NCBI GenBank assembly: GCA_902542235.1
Contig: CACBTT010000001.1
Coordinates: 1-64,000 of the forward strand
Direction: 5' to 3'
Length of the DNA: 64,000 nt
DNA from: an uncultured Pelagibacteraceae bacterium
Lineage (GTDB): Bacteria; Pseudomonadota; Alphaproteobacteria; Pelagibacterales; Pelagibacteraceae
Shown here: one piece after another, positions 44,298-53,402 of the stretch
Layout of the letters: the number at the start of each line of letters is the position of its first letter
Position numbering within the stretch: the first letter of the stretch is position 1
Made by a program: the position numbers and the translations under genes
Notes under the pieces: model-generated
Databases searched by the model: none
The model's input: the letters and a program-made list of their open reading frames with translations, nothing else
Told to the model about the DNA's origin: nothing

Positions 44298-45490
44298 TAT
44301 CCTTTGACACTTCCAGCGGTAAGACCACTTACTAAATATTTTTCAAAGTAAACAAAAATTATTAAAATTGGCAAAGTTACCACTACTGACCCTGCCATCA
44401 AATATTGTCTAGGAGTTTCAGCTCCAACATTAAGAAACTGAATTGCTCTTGATAATGTAAATGAATTAGGTCTATCTAAAAACATTAACGAAAATAAAAA
44501 TTCATTCCAGGCTATCATGAATACATACAAAGCTACAGATGATATAGCGGGTAAACTTAATGGAAGTATAATTTTAAAAATTATACCAAGCCAATTTTGA
44601 CCATCTATTATCCCTGCTTCTTCAAGCTCTTTTGGAATGCTTTTAAAGTAACCTTGCAACATATAAATGGCTACAGGTAGAGTTGTAGCTGTATAGACAA
44701 CAAGTAAACCCTCAATAGAATTTCTCAAACCAAGTTGACTAAAAATTGTGTACAAAGGTATTACTAAAACTATTGCTGGAAATAAATAAATTATCAATAT
44801 GGATGTTGATAAAAAATTTTTCCCAAAGAAGTTAAGTCGAGCGACTGCGTAAGCAGCTGGTATTGCAAAAATTAATGTTATAATGACAGTGCCTAAAGAA
44901 ACAATTGTGCTAGTAAGCATATATCTTCCAAAATTGTAATCTTTGAATACCACAAAATAAGACTTGAATAATTCTGGCAACCCTTGTGCAAAATTAATAC
45001 TAAAGTCTAAAGGGTTTAATAATAATAATGCTTGGGTTTTAAGGCTTGTAACTAACATCATGTAAAAAGGGAACAGAATTACAAAAGAGAACAGGGTAAT
45101 TCCAAACAATGTTAAAAAATTAAAAAATAATTTTTGAGATGAGTGATTTTTTGTTAAAAAGTTTTTGTCGTAGTTTTTGATATTATTAAAGAAAAATAGT
45201 GAAATTAAGAATATTCCAAAACTGTACCAAATAGGTAAATTTATTGAAATAAAATAATCAAAAAAAGAAAATAAAAGTGCAAGTATAATAATTTTTATAT
45301 TTAAATTTAATTTTTTCCCAATAAGAAGATTTATTGCACAAAGAATTATTCCAAACATAAATAATTTATTAAAATTAAAATTTGTTAATCCAATCCCTTG
45401 TAATGTAACTAAGATTTTCCAAATACAAATTAATGAAAACAAAAACAAAGATGAGATAAAGCAATAAGTAAATAAATTTTTAATTTTCAT
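44297..45490 (-). CDS. Sugar ABC transporter permease, MalG type with N-terminal membrane extension
   Basis: This 397-residue permease is over 100 residues longer than MalG-type proteins (about 280). The conserved core starts near residue 125 (FSFVILFPFYMMLVTSLK) and has the EAA loop EEAGIIDGQNWLGIIFKIILPLSLP near 293-317 and ends with a GLTAGSVKG tail. The first 120 residues hold about four extra hydrophobic segments with aromatic-rich loops. It overlaps the MalF-type gene by 11 bases. The extension may be a lineage-specific addition. Confidence 0.88.
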   Translation of the reverse strand: MKIKNLFTYCFISSLFLFSLICIWKILVTLQGIGLTNFNFNKLFMFGIILCAINLLIGKKLNLNIKIIILALLFSFFDYFISINLPIWYSFGIFLISLFFFNNIKNYDKNFLTKNHSSQKLFFNFLTLFGITLFSFVILFPFYMMLVTSLKTQALLLLNPLDFSINFAQGLPELFKSYFVVFKDYNFGRYMLTSTIVSLGTVIITLIFAIPAAYAVARLNFFGKNFLSTSILIIYLFPAIVLVIPLYTIFSQLGLRNSIEGLLVVYTATTLPVAIYMLQGYFKSIPKELEEAGIIDGQNWLGIIFKIILPLSLPAISSVALYVFMIAWNEFLFSLMFLDRPNSFTLSRAIQFLNVGAETPRQYLMAGSVVVTLPILIIFVYFEKYLVSGLTAGSVKG

Positions 45491-46739
45491 CAGCTCTTTT
45501 TCCTAAAAGTCTAAAATAGATAAACATAAAAATTAATAGAAACACAACAATCACAATAGAAACTGCAGATCCCATTCCAATATCCCCAATAGAAAAACCT
45601 TGTTGATACACATTTATTGGCAATGTTCTTGTGCCTGATGCTCCTCCAGTAAGTAAAAAGATGTCTTCAAATTTATTAAAATTCCAAATAAATCTAATCA
45701 TAAATAGAATTGAAATCACCGCTAATATTTGAGGTAAAGTAATGTTAAGAAATTTTTGTATAGGATTTGCACCATCAACATCAGCTGCTTCATACAGTTC
45801 TTTTGGAACTGCCTGAAGACGAGCAAGAATAAATAAAAATGCTAGGGGAAAATATCTCCAAATTTCAAAAATAATTACTGTTGTTAATGCTAGCCTTAAT
45901 TTAAAATCAATACCAAGTATGTTTAAAGTTACATATTTTTGTCCTAGTAAATTTATTGGTCCATCAATGATTTGATAGTTAATTAATAAATTATTTAACG
46001 TCCCACTTGTTGGATCAAGTAAAAGTTCCCAGGTATAGGCAAGAGCAACTACTGGTGCAACATAAGGAAACAATAAGACGCTTCTCATAAATGTTCTTCC
46101 AAAAAATTTTTGATTTACCATCTGTGCAGCTAAAATTCCAAAAACTATAGCACCTATGGTTCCAAAAAAAGTATAATAAAAAGTTGTTGATAATAGATCT
46201 ATGAAGGCTTTATCTTTAATTACTTTTTTAAAGTTATTTAAGGTAAATTCATAATTTAATAATATATTTTGTGACTTACCAGTTAATTTAGGTTTATAGG
46301 ATTTTATTTCATTATTTGAGATGTCTTTATTTTTAGTATTCTGAAATACTATTTCTAAATTTTCTCGATATTTTTTTGGCCAATTACCAAATTCACACTT
46401 AAGTAAATTTGATTTAAATTGACATCTTTTATCTAAATTTGTTGGTTCTATATTATTTGGATATTTATCTTTAAATTTTACATTAGTAATTTCTTGTGTA
46501 AGAGAACTATTTCTTAATTTATAAATTATCTTTATTTGAGTTGGATTTTCTTTAATTGATTTTACTAATTTTTTTGCTCTTGGTTCTGGAATTCTCAAAT
46601 CTCTAAGCTCTACATTTTTAAAGCTGATCCAAATGTTAGAAAATATTGGAAATAAAATTATAGAAAATACTAAAAGAACTGATGGTAATATTAATAGATA
46701 AGCTGTTCTTTTTTCAATTTTTGCAAGTTTTGTACTCAT
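45480..46739 (-). CDS. Sugar ABC transporter permease, MalF type with large external loop
   Basis: This 419-residue permease pairs with the following MalG-type subunit. After helix 1 (about 12-32) comes a hydrophilic stretch of about 110 residues (45-150) containing two Cys (RCQFKSNLLKCEF), reminiscent of the P2 loop of E. coli MalF that contacts the binding protein. The remaining helices carry EAADVDGANPIQKFLNITLP, the EAA loop, near 316-335. It follows the solute-binding gene across a terminator-like hairpin. Confidence 0.88.
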   Translation of the reverse strand: MSTKLAKIEKRTAYLLILPSVLLVFSIILFPIFSNIWISFKNVELRDLRIPEPRAKKLVKSIKENPTQIKIIYKLRNSSLTQEITNVKFKDKYPNNIEPTNLDKRCQFKSNLLKCEFGNWPKKYRENLEIVFQNTKNKDISNNEIKSYKPKLTGKSQNILLNYEFTLNNFKKVIKDKAFIDLLSTTFYYTFFGTIGAIVFGILAAQMVNQKFFGRTFMRSVLLFPYVAPVVALAYTWELLLDPTSGTLNNLLINYQIIDGPINLLGQKYVTLNILGIDFKLRLALTTVIIFEIWRYFPLAFLFILARLQAVPKELYEAADVDGANPIQKFLNITLPQILAVISILFMIRFIWNFNKFEDIFLLTGGASGTRTLPINVYQQGFSIGDIGMGSAVSIVIVVFLLIFMFIYFRLLGKRADEN

Positions 46740-46740
46740 A

Positions 46741-46776
46741 AAAAAAAGCGGATAATTAATATTACCCGCTTTTTTT
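46741..46776 (-). terminator. Hairpin with U tract after the sugar-binding-protein gene
   Basis: The A-run, GCGG/CCGC-type stem and T-run form A7-GCGG...CCGC-T7; the minus-strand stem of about 9 pairs contains a single G-U pair and is followed by U8. It begins 14 bases after the binding-protein stop and precedes the MalF ATG by only 1-2 bases. This is a likely partial terminator giving more binding protein than permease. The U-tract end overlaps the translation start region. Confidence 0.75.
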
Positions 46777-46790
46777 AATTTTTTAAATTA

Positions 46791-48119
46791 CTAGAAACTA
46801 GCTAGCACAGTATTAATTTCATCTACTGCTTCATCTAGTGTCAATTGATCGTCTATGTATTGTCTAGTGATTCTATTTATAAACTTATTGTTGATAATTT
46901 TAGATGCTCTAGATAATTCACCTTCTTTAACACCCCATCTATTAGCAGTATCTAAACCAGCAACTATATTATTAATTACATCTGCTGAATATAGATCTGT
47001 TAAAGGAGCTTTTCTATCAACTCCAACAGGCAGTTTACTCCAAGCTGTTGTAAATGCATTTGGATCACTTGCGTTACCTCTTCTTACAGGGAACTTACCT
47101 TCTGGTGCGATAGATAAAGTGCTTGTGTATCCCTCATCCATTGAATAAAGAATAAACTGCTTAGCTTCATCAGTATCTGCATCTGCTGTTATACCAAAGT
47201 ATCTAACATCTGCCCAAGCTGCACCTTTTACATTATTTGGTCCACTAAAATTAGTTATAAAACCAGTTTTAGATGCCAATTCAGGTGATGTAGGATCGCT
47301 ATTAATTGTTGGAGGAGCTGAGTCTCTTAAACCAGCTAATTCATCCATGATAAATGGTGACCATATTATCATTGGAGTTTTACCAGCAAAATAAAGCTCC
47401 CTTGATTGTTTCCAATAAAGTTCTCCTGGAGGGCTAGCTTTTGCTAATTTTTTATAAAACTGCAAAGAATTTTTTAAAGCTCTTCCTTGTTTTTTTGTTC
47501 CACCTTTTTTTACAATGTTTACTCCATTTGCAAGCAAAACGTGTTCCAAAACCTGACTCATAAAGTTTTCATCAGTTTTGGTTGCTGCAACAAATCCAAA
47601 CATATCATTACTAGATAAAGCGTCTATTGCTTTCTCAATGTTTGCATATGTTGTTGGTGGTTCTAATCCAGCCTTTTCAAATAGATCTTTTCTGTAAACG
47701 ACCATTTGAGTCCAGCCATCTACTGGAACAGCTGCAATTTTACCACCTGCACTAGCCATTTTTAAAGCACCTGGTGCAAAAGTTTTCTTTCCAAGTGATT
47801 TAACAACATCATTATTAGCATCAACATCTAAAATTCCTGCCTCAGTCCATGGCAATACATACTGTAATGTATGATAAATCACATCAGGAAGATCTCCAGC
47901 TGCTGCTGCTGCAGTAGCTCTTGTTCCTAAATCTTTTTCATCAATCGGAATAACTTCAACTCCAATTCCAGTTTTGGCTTCAAAGGCTTTAGCCATCTCT
48001 TCTTGCTTAGCCATCCTTGCTGGTTGAATTTCTGTCGTCCAGAATTTGATATCTGCAAATGCAATTGAATTAAAAACAAAAGCTATTGCAGAGATTGTTA
48101 TTAATATATTTTTAAACAT
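46791..48119 (-). CDS. Sugar ABC transporter, solute-binding protein
   Basis: This 442-residue protein starts with a signal peptide (MFKNILITISAIAFVFNSIAFA, about 22 residues) and follows the extracellular solute-binding family 1 pattern: TGIGVEVIPIDEKDLGTRATAAAAAGDLPDVIY (about 50-82) and VPVDGWTQMVVYRKDLFEKAGL (about 131-152). Conserved Trp residues (W134, WSPFIMDE near 252) line the expected sugar site. The start has a GAGGGG Shine-Dalgarno. The ligand is probably an oligosaccharide or sugar-derived solute; the adjacent GH63-type enzyme points to glucosylglycerate or similar. Confidence 0.88.
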   Translation of the reverse strand: MFKNILITISAIAFVFNSIAFADIKFWTTEIQPARMAKQEEMAKAFEAKTGIGVEVIPIDEKDLGTRATAAAAAGDLPDVIYHTLQYVLPWTEAGILDVDANNDVVKSLGKKTFAPGALKMASAGGKIAAVPVDGWTQMVVYRKDLFEKAGLEPPTTYANIEKAIDALSSNDMFGFVAATKTDENFMSQVLEHVLLANGVNIVKKGGTKKQGRALKNSLQFYKKLAKASPPGELYWKQSRELYFAGKTPMIIWSPFIMDELAGLRDSAPPTINSDPTSPELASKTGFITNFSGPNNVKGAAWADVRYFGITADADTDEAKQFILYSMDEGYTSTLSIAPEGKFPVRRGNASDPNAFTTAWSKLPVGVDRKAPLTDLYSADVINNIVAGLDTANRWGVKEGELSRASKIINNKFINRITRQYIDDQLTLDEAVDEINTVLASF

Positions 48120-48231
48120 ATATTCCCCTCTTTTTTCGTGTTTTCTAAAGTTATTTAAAAATTAACACATAATGAACATTTAAAAGAAGAATAACAAGTA
48201 TGTAATTTAAAAAATACTACCTGAGATTGAT

Positions 48232-49317
48232 TCAAGAATTTTTAAAAGAAATACCTTTATTATCAAATAAATGGCAACGAAATGGATCAAAACCTATTTT
48301 AACAGTGTCACCTACTTTAATATTTGTGTCTCCATCAGTTTGTACAACAAGAGGATCTCCCTCTTTCTCTAAATATAAATATGTTCCTGACCCTAATTTT
48401 TCTACAACGAAGACTTTACTTTCCCATAATGAATCTGTTTTTGCATTTAATATCAAATGCTCTGGTCTTATACCAAGTTTTATACTATCCCCTTCTTGAG
48501 TATTTTCAGAAATTTTTGGTACATTTAACTTTCCAGTCCCCATTATATCCACTTCAGAACTCTTTGAGCTTTTACTTAAAATTTTACTATCTATAAAATT
48601 CATTTTTGGAGATCCAATAAAACCACCAACAAATAAATTATCTGGGTTATTATATAGGTTCATAGGTGATCCCTTTTGTGAAACTATACCTTGATCCAAA
48701 ACAACAATATCGTTTGCAAGTGTCATGGCTTCAGTCTGATCATGAGTTACATAAATCATTGTTGCATTAAGTTGATCATGTAATTTTGCCAATTCTACTC
48801 TCATTTGTACTCTTAGAGCTGCATCTAAGTTAGATAATGGTTCATCAAATAAAAAAACTTTTGGTTTTCTTGTAATAGCTCTACCTATAGCTACTCTTTG
48901 ACGTTGTCCTCCAGATAATTGTTTGGGTTTTCGCTCAAGATACTCTTCTATTTGAAGAATTTTAGCAGCCTCCATAACTCTTTGCTCTATTTCTTCTTTT
49001 GATTTTTTTTCAATCTTTAAGCCAAAAGCCATATTATCAAAAACTGTCATATGCGGATAAAGAGCATAGGATTGAAATACCATTGCAATATTTCTTTCTT
49101 TAGGTGGTAGATCGTTAACAACTTTATCATCAATAGATATTGTGCCAGAGTTGATTTCTTCTAAACCAGCAATCATTCTTAAAATTGTAGATTTACCACA
49201 ACCACTTGGTCCTACTAGAACAGTAAAAGACTCGCTCTTTATATCAAGAGAAATATCTTTGATAACATGTGTACTTCCAAAATACTTGTTTACTTTATCT
49301 ATATTAATACTCGCCAT
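48232..49317 (-). CDS. Sugar ABC transporter, ATP-binding protein (MalK/UgpC type)
   Basis: This 361-residue ATPase has Walker A GPSGCGKST at about 36-44, signature LSGGQRQRVAIGRAI near 134-148, Walker B VFLFDEPLSNLDA near 153-165, and the C-terminal OB-type domain of UgpC/MalK (NFIDSKIL, GIRPEHL near 278-284). It powers import via the two permeases downstream. It comes before the binding protein (113-base gap), starting the sugar part of the operon after a gpsA-like gene (2-base gap). Confidence 0.92.
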   Translation of the reverse strand: MASINIDKVNKYFGSTHVIKDISLDIKSESFTVLVGPSGCGKSTILRMIAGLEEINSGTISIDDKVVNDLPPKERNIAMVFQSYALYPHMTVFDNMAFGLKIEKKSKEEIEQRVMEAAKILQIEEYLERKPKQLSGGQRQRVAIGRAITRKPKVFLFDEPLSNLDAALRVQMRVELAKLHDQLNATMIYVTHDQTEAMTLANDIVVLDQGIVSQKGSPMNLYNNPDNLFVGGFIGSPKMNFIDSKILSKSSKSSEVDIMGTGKLNVPKISENTQEGDSIKLGIRPEHLILNAKTDSLWESKVFVVEKLGSGTYLYLEKEGDPLVVQTDGDTNIKVGDTVKIGFDPFRCHLFDNKGISFKNS

Positions 49318-49319
49318 TT

Positions 49320-50279
49320 TTAATTTAATATTAATTTTTTATTGTTAATTATAGATTTAATTAATTTTGTCATCAAAGGGATTTTTTTTTGTTGGATTTT
49401 TTTTAATATAAATGGAGCAATTTCTCTTGCAAGTTGCTCTCCCTCTACAGTTTCATTTGGCATAAATTTTCTTTTAGCATTATTAAATGTATAACCTTGC
49501 CCCAAGTAACCTCCCATTTTACTATTTCTACCTCCAGCAGCACTGACGTATAGATCTCCAATTCCAGCTAATCCAAGAGCGGTTTCAATTTTTCCTTTAA
49601 AATATTTAGTAATATATATCATCTCATTAATAGATTTTTTGAATAAACTTGATGACATATTTAAACTATCTCCAGCTCCAATTATCATAGAATAAATATT
49701 TTTTATTGCTGAACAAATTTCTATTCCAATAATATCTTTTGAAGTCTCTGTTATGTAATATTTTGTAGAAATCATTTTGCATATATTCTTTGCAGTTTTT
49801 ATATTTTTATTAGCTACAACAACACTTGTTTGTTTTTTATTAGAAAGTTCTTTTGCTAAACAAGGTCCTTTTAAGACAGATATATTTATATTTTTAATAT
49901 TTTTTTTTATATCTTCAGAAATAGTATAAATTTTTTCCTTTTTTCTATCATACTTTAAGCCTTTAGTGAGAATTAGGACTGGACTTTTAATTTTTGATTG
50001 TTTGAATTCTTCACTAATAAATTTTATTCCTGATAAACTTAAAGCAACAACAACTAAATCATATTTTTTTTTTAGTAAGTTTGTTGAATATTTTTTATAT
50101 TTTAGCTTACTAGGTAAATTTTTTTTCAAACTTGAATGATATTTATTATTTGAGGATAAATTTTTAATAAAAACTTTATTATACGGCTCTGTTATTATTA
50201 CTTTATTTTTATTATCAATACATGGAAAAGTAAAAGCTGATCCCATTGCTCCTCCACCTATTATTAATATTTCTTTCAC
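49320..50279 (-). CDS. GpsA-like NAD(P)-dependent glycerol-3-phosphate dehydrogenase family protein
   Basis: I take the GTG at 50277-50279, which shares a base with the tmoW stop (TAGTG) and starts directly on the NAD fold, MKEILIIGGGAMGSAF; the longer frame overlaps tmoW by 43 bases. The 319-residue protein has VLKGPCLAKEL near 132-142, GIEICSAIKNIYSM near 180-193 and the substrate loop LGLAGIGDLYVSAAGGRNSKMGGYLGQG near 229-256. These are GpsA marks. In a sugar-uptake operon it could handle glycerol-derived products; alternatively it serves lipid synthesis. Confidence 0.78.
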   Translation of the reverse strand: MKEILIIGGGAMGSAFTFPCIDNKNKVIITEPYNKVFIKNLSSNNKYHSSLKKNLPSKLKYKKYSTNLLKKKYDLVVVALSLSGIKFISEEFKQSKIKSPVLILTKGLKYDRKKEKIYTISEDIKKNIKNINISVLKGPCLAKELSNKKQTSVVVANKNIKTAKNICKMISTKYYITETSKDIIGIEICSAIKNIYSMIIGAGDSLNMSSSLFKKSINEMIYITKYFKGKIETALGLAGIGDLYVSAAGGRNSKMGGYLGQGYTFNNAKRKFMPNETVEGEQLAREIAPFILKKIQQKKIPLMTKLIKSIINNKKLILN

Positions 50280-52291
50280 TAGTTGATAAATCCTAATTTT
50301 TTCTTCATTTGATTTGACCATTCAACTAACAATCTATCTGCAGTCAAACCTATAAATGCAACACATAATCCTATTATTAAACCTTTGCCCCCATCACTAA
50401 AAGACAATGCCCTAAATATTTCTTGCGACAAGTCAACAGTTCCAATAAACCCAGCTATCATTACCATAAATAAAGCAAACATTAATGTTTGATTTGCACC
50501 TAGTATAATTTCTGGAAAGGCTAAAGGCATTTTTACTTTCCATAATAATTGTCTTTCTGTACATCCAGAAGTTATAGATGCCTCTATAATTTGTTGTGGA
50601 ACATTTCTTAATCCAAAAACAGTATATCTTATCATTGGTATTGAGGAATATATAACTATTGCAAATATTGCTGAAACATCACTTATTTGAAATAGCATTA
50701 TTGCTGGAAGTAGATATATAAATGATGGAAATGTTTGAAAAATATCACAAATATTTAAAACTAACTTTGTTCTGCTCTCTTTCTTTGATGCCCATATCCC
50801 CAAAGGAATTCCAATAAGTGCACATATTACTAATGATGCAAATACCATATATAAAGTAATCATTGCTCTTACCCAATAACCAGATGATGCTATAAAAAAT
50901 ACGAATAACATTACTGTTAACGCTAGTCTCATTTTACCAAGTTTCCACCCAATTGCTCCGACAAATAAAATTACTCCAGTCCATGGCATAGATTGAAATA
51001 CAGCCTTAAGAGGCATCAAAAAATATATTAACATCCAATCTCTAAATATTCCTAACGGTACAAACAAAGATCTTGTAAATGATTTAATGGCATTATCTAA
51101 ATATACAGATGCTGAAACTGTTAACTCCTTTGGATATTCATTAAAAAATGGAAAAAGAAAAACTAAGATAGAGCAAATAATAATTGCAAAAAATGTTGCA
51201 CATAAATATGGATTTCTCTTTACAAAATTCCCCTCTCTTCGCTCTGGTTCTTTTAATGCTAAAGCTTGACTATACCTATCAAGTGTAATTGCAATCAAAA
51301 CAACTGCAACACCAATTTCAAAAGCCTCACCTAGCCTTAAGCCTTGTAATCTAATTAACAAGTCATGACCTAAACCAGGTTGTCCAATAAATGCAGCTAT
51401 AACTATCATTGCAAGACATTGCATTATAACTTGATTTATTCCCAGCATAATTGGGGATCTAGCTGCTGGAATTTCAACTTTAAATAACATTTGCCACTTT
51501 GTGCAACCAGCCATCACACCAGCTTCTTTTATTTCTTGTGATATATTTTGTAATCCTAAAATAGTTAATCTAGCCATTGGTGGAAATGCAAATATTACAG
51601 TAGCAATTACTCCAGCCTTAGTCCCTATTCCAACAAATATAACTACTAGTATTAAATAAGAAAAATGAGGCAAAGATTGTAAAATATTTAACATTGGCCA
51701 TAAAAAGTTTGCAAATCTTTTTCTCTTGACCGCAAGTATACCCAAACACAATCCTATTAATGCAGCCAAAGGTGCAGAGACAGAAATAGCTGCTAAAGAT
51801 TTCATCGATAGCTCCCATATTCCCCGTTTACTAAATAATATTAAATACGCAAAACATGTTCCCCCCAACAATGCCAATCTCCAACCTCTCAAATAAAAAC
51901 CTAAAATCACTGTAAGAGTTATTATAAATATCCACGGCAAAGGTCCTATTTCGTAGCTTGGAAAACCTTTGTGCAAGACTGCTTCTGTAAAATCTAAAAA
52001 TTTATCGACGTAGTTTGCTATACCTCTTGTGAAATCTCTAAAAGTAAAGAATCCGAAAATTTCATACTTTCTTAGAAATTGAATTAATGCGTTTGTCCAA
52101 TCTACAAAAGGTATAAATCCATCTATTGATCCGCATCCTCCCAAGCAACTTTTTGGAGGTATATAAGCCCAGTGTGGTGTTTTAGATGAAATCGTATAAT
52201 TAGGAACAATATAACGAAGCAACCATAACAAAAAGAATGGTCCAAAAATAAATAAAAATTTTCCTTTAAAAATAGTTTTAATTTTATTCAT
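50279..52291 (-). CDS. tmoW: TMAO/glycine-betaine ABC transporter, fused double permease
   Basis: I prefer the ATG at 52289-52291, giving 670 residues and an 8-base overlap with the tmoV stop; an ATG 15 bases upstream is also possible. Two ProW-like halves are joined. EAA loops lie near 259-286 (KEAGVMAGCTKWQMLFKVEI) and near 577-603 (IEASITSGCTERQLLWKVKM). The double-length permease is characteristic of TMAO transporter TmoW in marine bacteria. With tmoX, tmoV and neighbouring tdm, TMAO is the likely cargo, though betaine or choline uptake remains possible. Confidence 0.85.
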   Translation of the reverse strand: MNKIKTIFKGKFLFIFGPFFLLWLLRYIVPNYTISSKTPHWAYIPPKSCLGGCGSIDGFIPFVDWTNALIQFLRKYEIFGFFTFRDFTRGIANYVDKFLDFTEAVLHKGFPSYEIGPLPWIFIITLTVILGFYLRGWRLALLGGTCFAYLILFSKRGIWELSMKSLAAISVSAPLAALIGLCLGILAVKRKRFANFLWPMLNILQSLPHFSYLILVVIFVGIGTKAGVIATVIFAFPPMARLTILGLQNISQEIKEAGVMAGCTKWQMLFKVEIPAARSPIMLGINQVIMQCLAMIVIAAFIGQPGLGHDLLIRLQGLRLGEAFEIGVAVVLIAITLDRYSQALALKEPERREGNFVKRNPYLCATFFAIIICSILVFLFPFFNEYPKELTVSASVYLDNAIKSFTRSLFVPLGIFRDWMLIYFLMPLKAVFQSMPWTGVILFVGAIGWKLGKMRLALTVMLFVFFIASSGYWVRAMITLYMVFASLVICALIGIPLGIWASKKESRTKLVLNICDIFQTFPSFIYLLPAIMLFQISDVSAIFAIVIYSSIPMIRYTVFGLRNVPQQIIEASITSGCTERQLLWKVKMPLAFPEIILGANQTLMFALFMVMIAGFIGTVDLSQEIFRALSFSDGGKGLIIGLCVAFIGLTADRLLVEWSNQMKKKLGFIN

Positions 52292-53312
52292 TCTTATCTT
52301 CTGCAAATAAAGCTTTGATTATTTCTTTTTTGCTTAATGAACCAATAACTTTTTTATTTTCATCAATAACAGAGTAAGATCCTTCGGATTTTAAAACTTT
52401 TGATGCGATTTTTTCAATCTTTTCTTTATAGTTAACAGTATTATCATAGAGTTTTTTATCCTTATTATTCATAACACTTTCAGCGTTTAATAACTTAGAT
52501 CTAGGAATATCTTTTGTAAATTCCGCAACATAATCAGTAGCTGGTTTTGTGATTAATTCTTCAGGAGTGCCTACTTGGACTATTAATCCTTCATACATTA
52601 TCGCTATTCTATCTGCCAATCTTATAGCTTCATCAAAATCATGAGTTATAAAAACAATTGTCTTTTTAAGCATATTTTGAAGTCTCAAAAACTCGTTTTG
52701 CATCTCTTTTCTAATCAATGGATCTAAAGCTGAAAAAGGTTCGTCTAAAAACCAAACATCTGGTTCAACCGCTAAAGACCTTGCTAGTCCAACTCTTTGT
52801 TGTTGACCACCCGAAAGTTCTCTAGGATAATATTTTTCTCTACCTTCAAGACCAACTAATTTAATGACCTCTTTAGCTCTATCTTCTCTTTTAATAGGTT
52901 CTATTCCTTGCACCTCTAAAGGAAATGCAACATTTTGTAAAACTGTTCTGTGAGGTAATAAAGCAAAATGCTGAAATACCATTCCCATTTTATGTCTTCT
53001 TATTTCGATTAACTCTTTATCGCTAGCTTTTAATAAATCTTTACCCTCAAAAAAAACTTGACCATCAGTTGGTTGAATAAGTTTAGACATGCATCTTAAT
53101 AATGTTGACTTACCAGATCCACTCAATCCCATAATAACCAATATTTCTCCAGTTTTTACATCAATAGATGCATCTCTAACCGCAGGTATATATTTATTTG
53201 ATTTTAGTTGCTCGGTTGATGGATTATTATTATTTTCTTTTAAAAACTTTTCTGGATTTTCTCCATATAATTTCCAAATATTTGAACATGAAATTTTGAT
53301 TTGATCGTCCAT
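52284..53312 (-). CDS. tmoV: TMAO/glycine-betaine ABC transporter, ATP-binding protein
   Basis: This 342-residue ProV/TmoV-type ATPase has Walker A GLSGSGKSTLLR at about 61-72, signature ELSGGQQQRVGLARSLA near 165-181, Walker B VWFLDEPFSALDP near 185-197, and a C-terminal CBS-like regulatory segment (IEKIASKVLKSEGSYSVIDE). It follows tmoX across a perfect terminator-like hairpin. ProV-type CBS modules sense ionic strength in osmoprotectant systems; only part of the pair remains here. Confidence 0.9.
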   Translation of the reverse strand: MDDQIKISCSNIWKLYGENPEKFLKENNNNPSTEQLKSNKYIPAVRDASIDVKTGEILVIMGLSGSGKSTLLRCMSKLIQPTDGQVFFEGKDLLKASDKELIEIRRHKMGMVFQHFALLPHRTVLQNVAFPLEVQGIEPIKREDRAKEVIKLVGLEGREKYYPRELSGGQQQRVGLARSLAVEPDVWFLDEPFSALDPLIRKEMQNEFLRLQNMLKKTIVFITHDFDEAIRLADRIAIMYEGLIVQVGTPEELITKPATDYVAEFTKDIPRSKLLNAESVMNNKDKKLYDNTVNYKEKIEKIASKVLKSEGSYSVIDENKKVIGSLSKKEIIKALFAEDKNE

Positions 53313-53352
53313 AATAAATAAAGTTAAGAGAACTTAACATAAAATAAAAAAA

Positions 53353-53386
53353 AAACGAACCGACTTAAGATTATGTCGGTTCGTTT
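53353..53386 (-). terminator. Intrinsic-terminator hairpin between tmoX and tmoV
   Basis: A perfect 12-base inverted repeat (53353-53364 and 53375-53386, 10-base loop) with a GC-containing stem is followed on the minus strand by nine U in a row and more. It starts 17 bases after the tmoX stop. It is the best terminator in the window and should favour TmoX over TmoVW, with partial read-through required for the latter. Confidence 0.85.
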
Positions 53387-53402
53387 CTAAATAGACTAAA
53401 AA

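Noticed and set aside
48227..48596. Plus-strand open frames opposite the sugar ABC ATPase
   Set aside because: They mirror a strongly conserved ABC ATPase on the minus strand and have no family features or ribosome site.
50280..50321. Upstream ATG for the gpsA-like gene
   Set aside because: It overlaps the end of tmoW and adds 14 residues before the NAD fold; the GTG at 50279 couples directly (TAGTG) and starts at the Rossmann strand.
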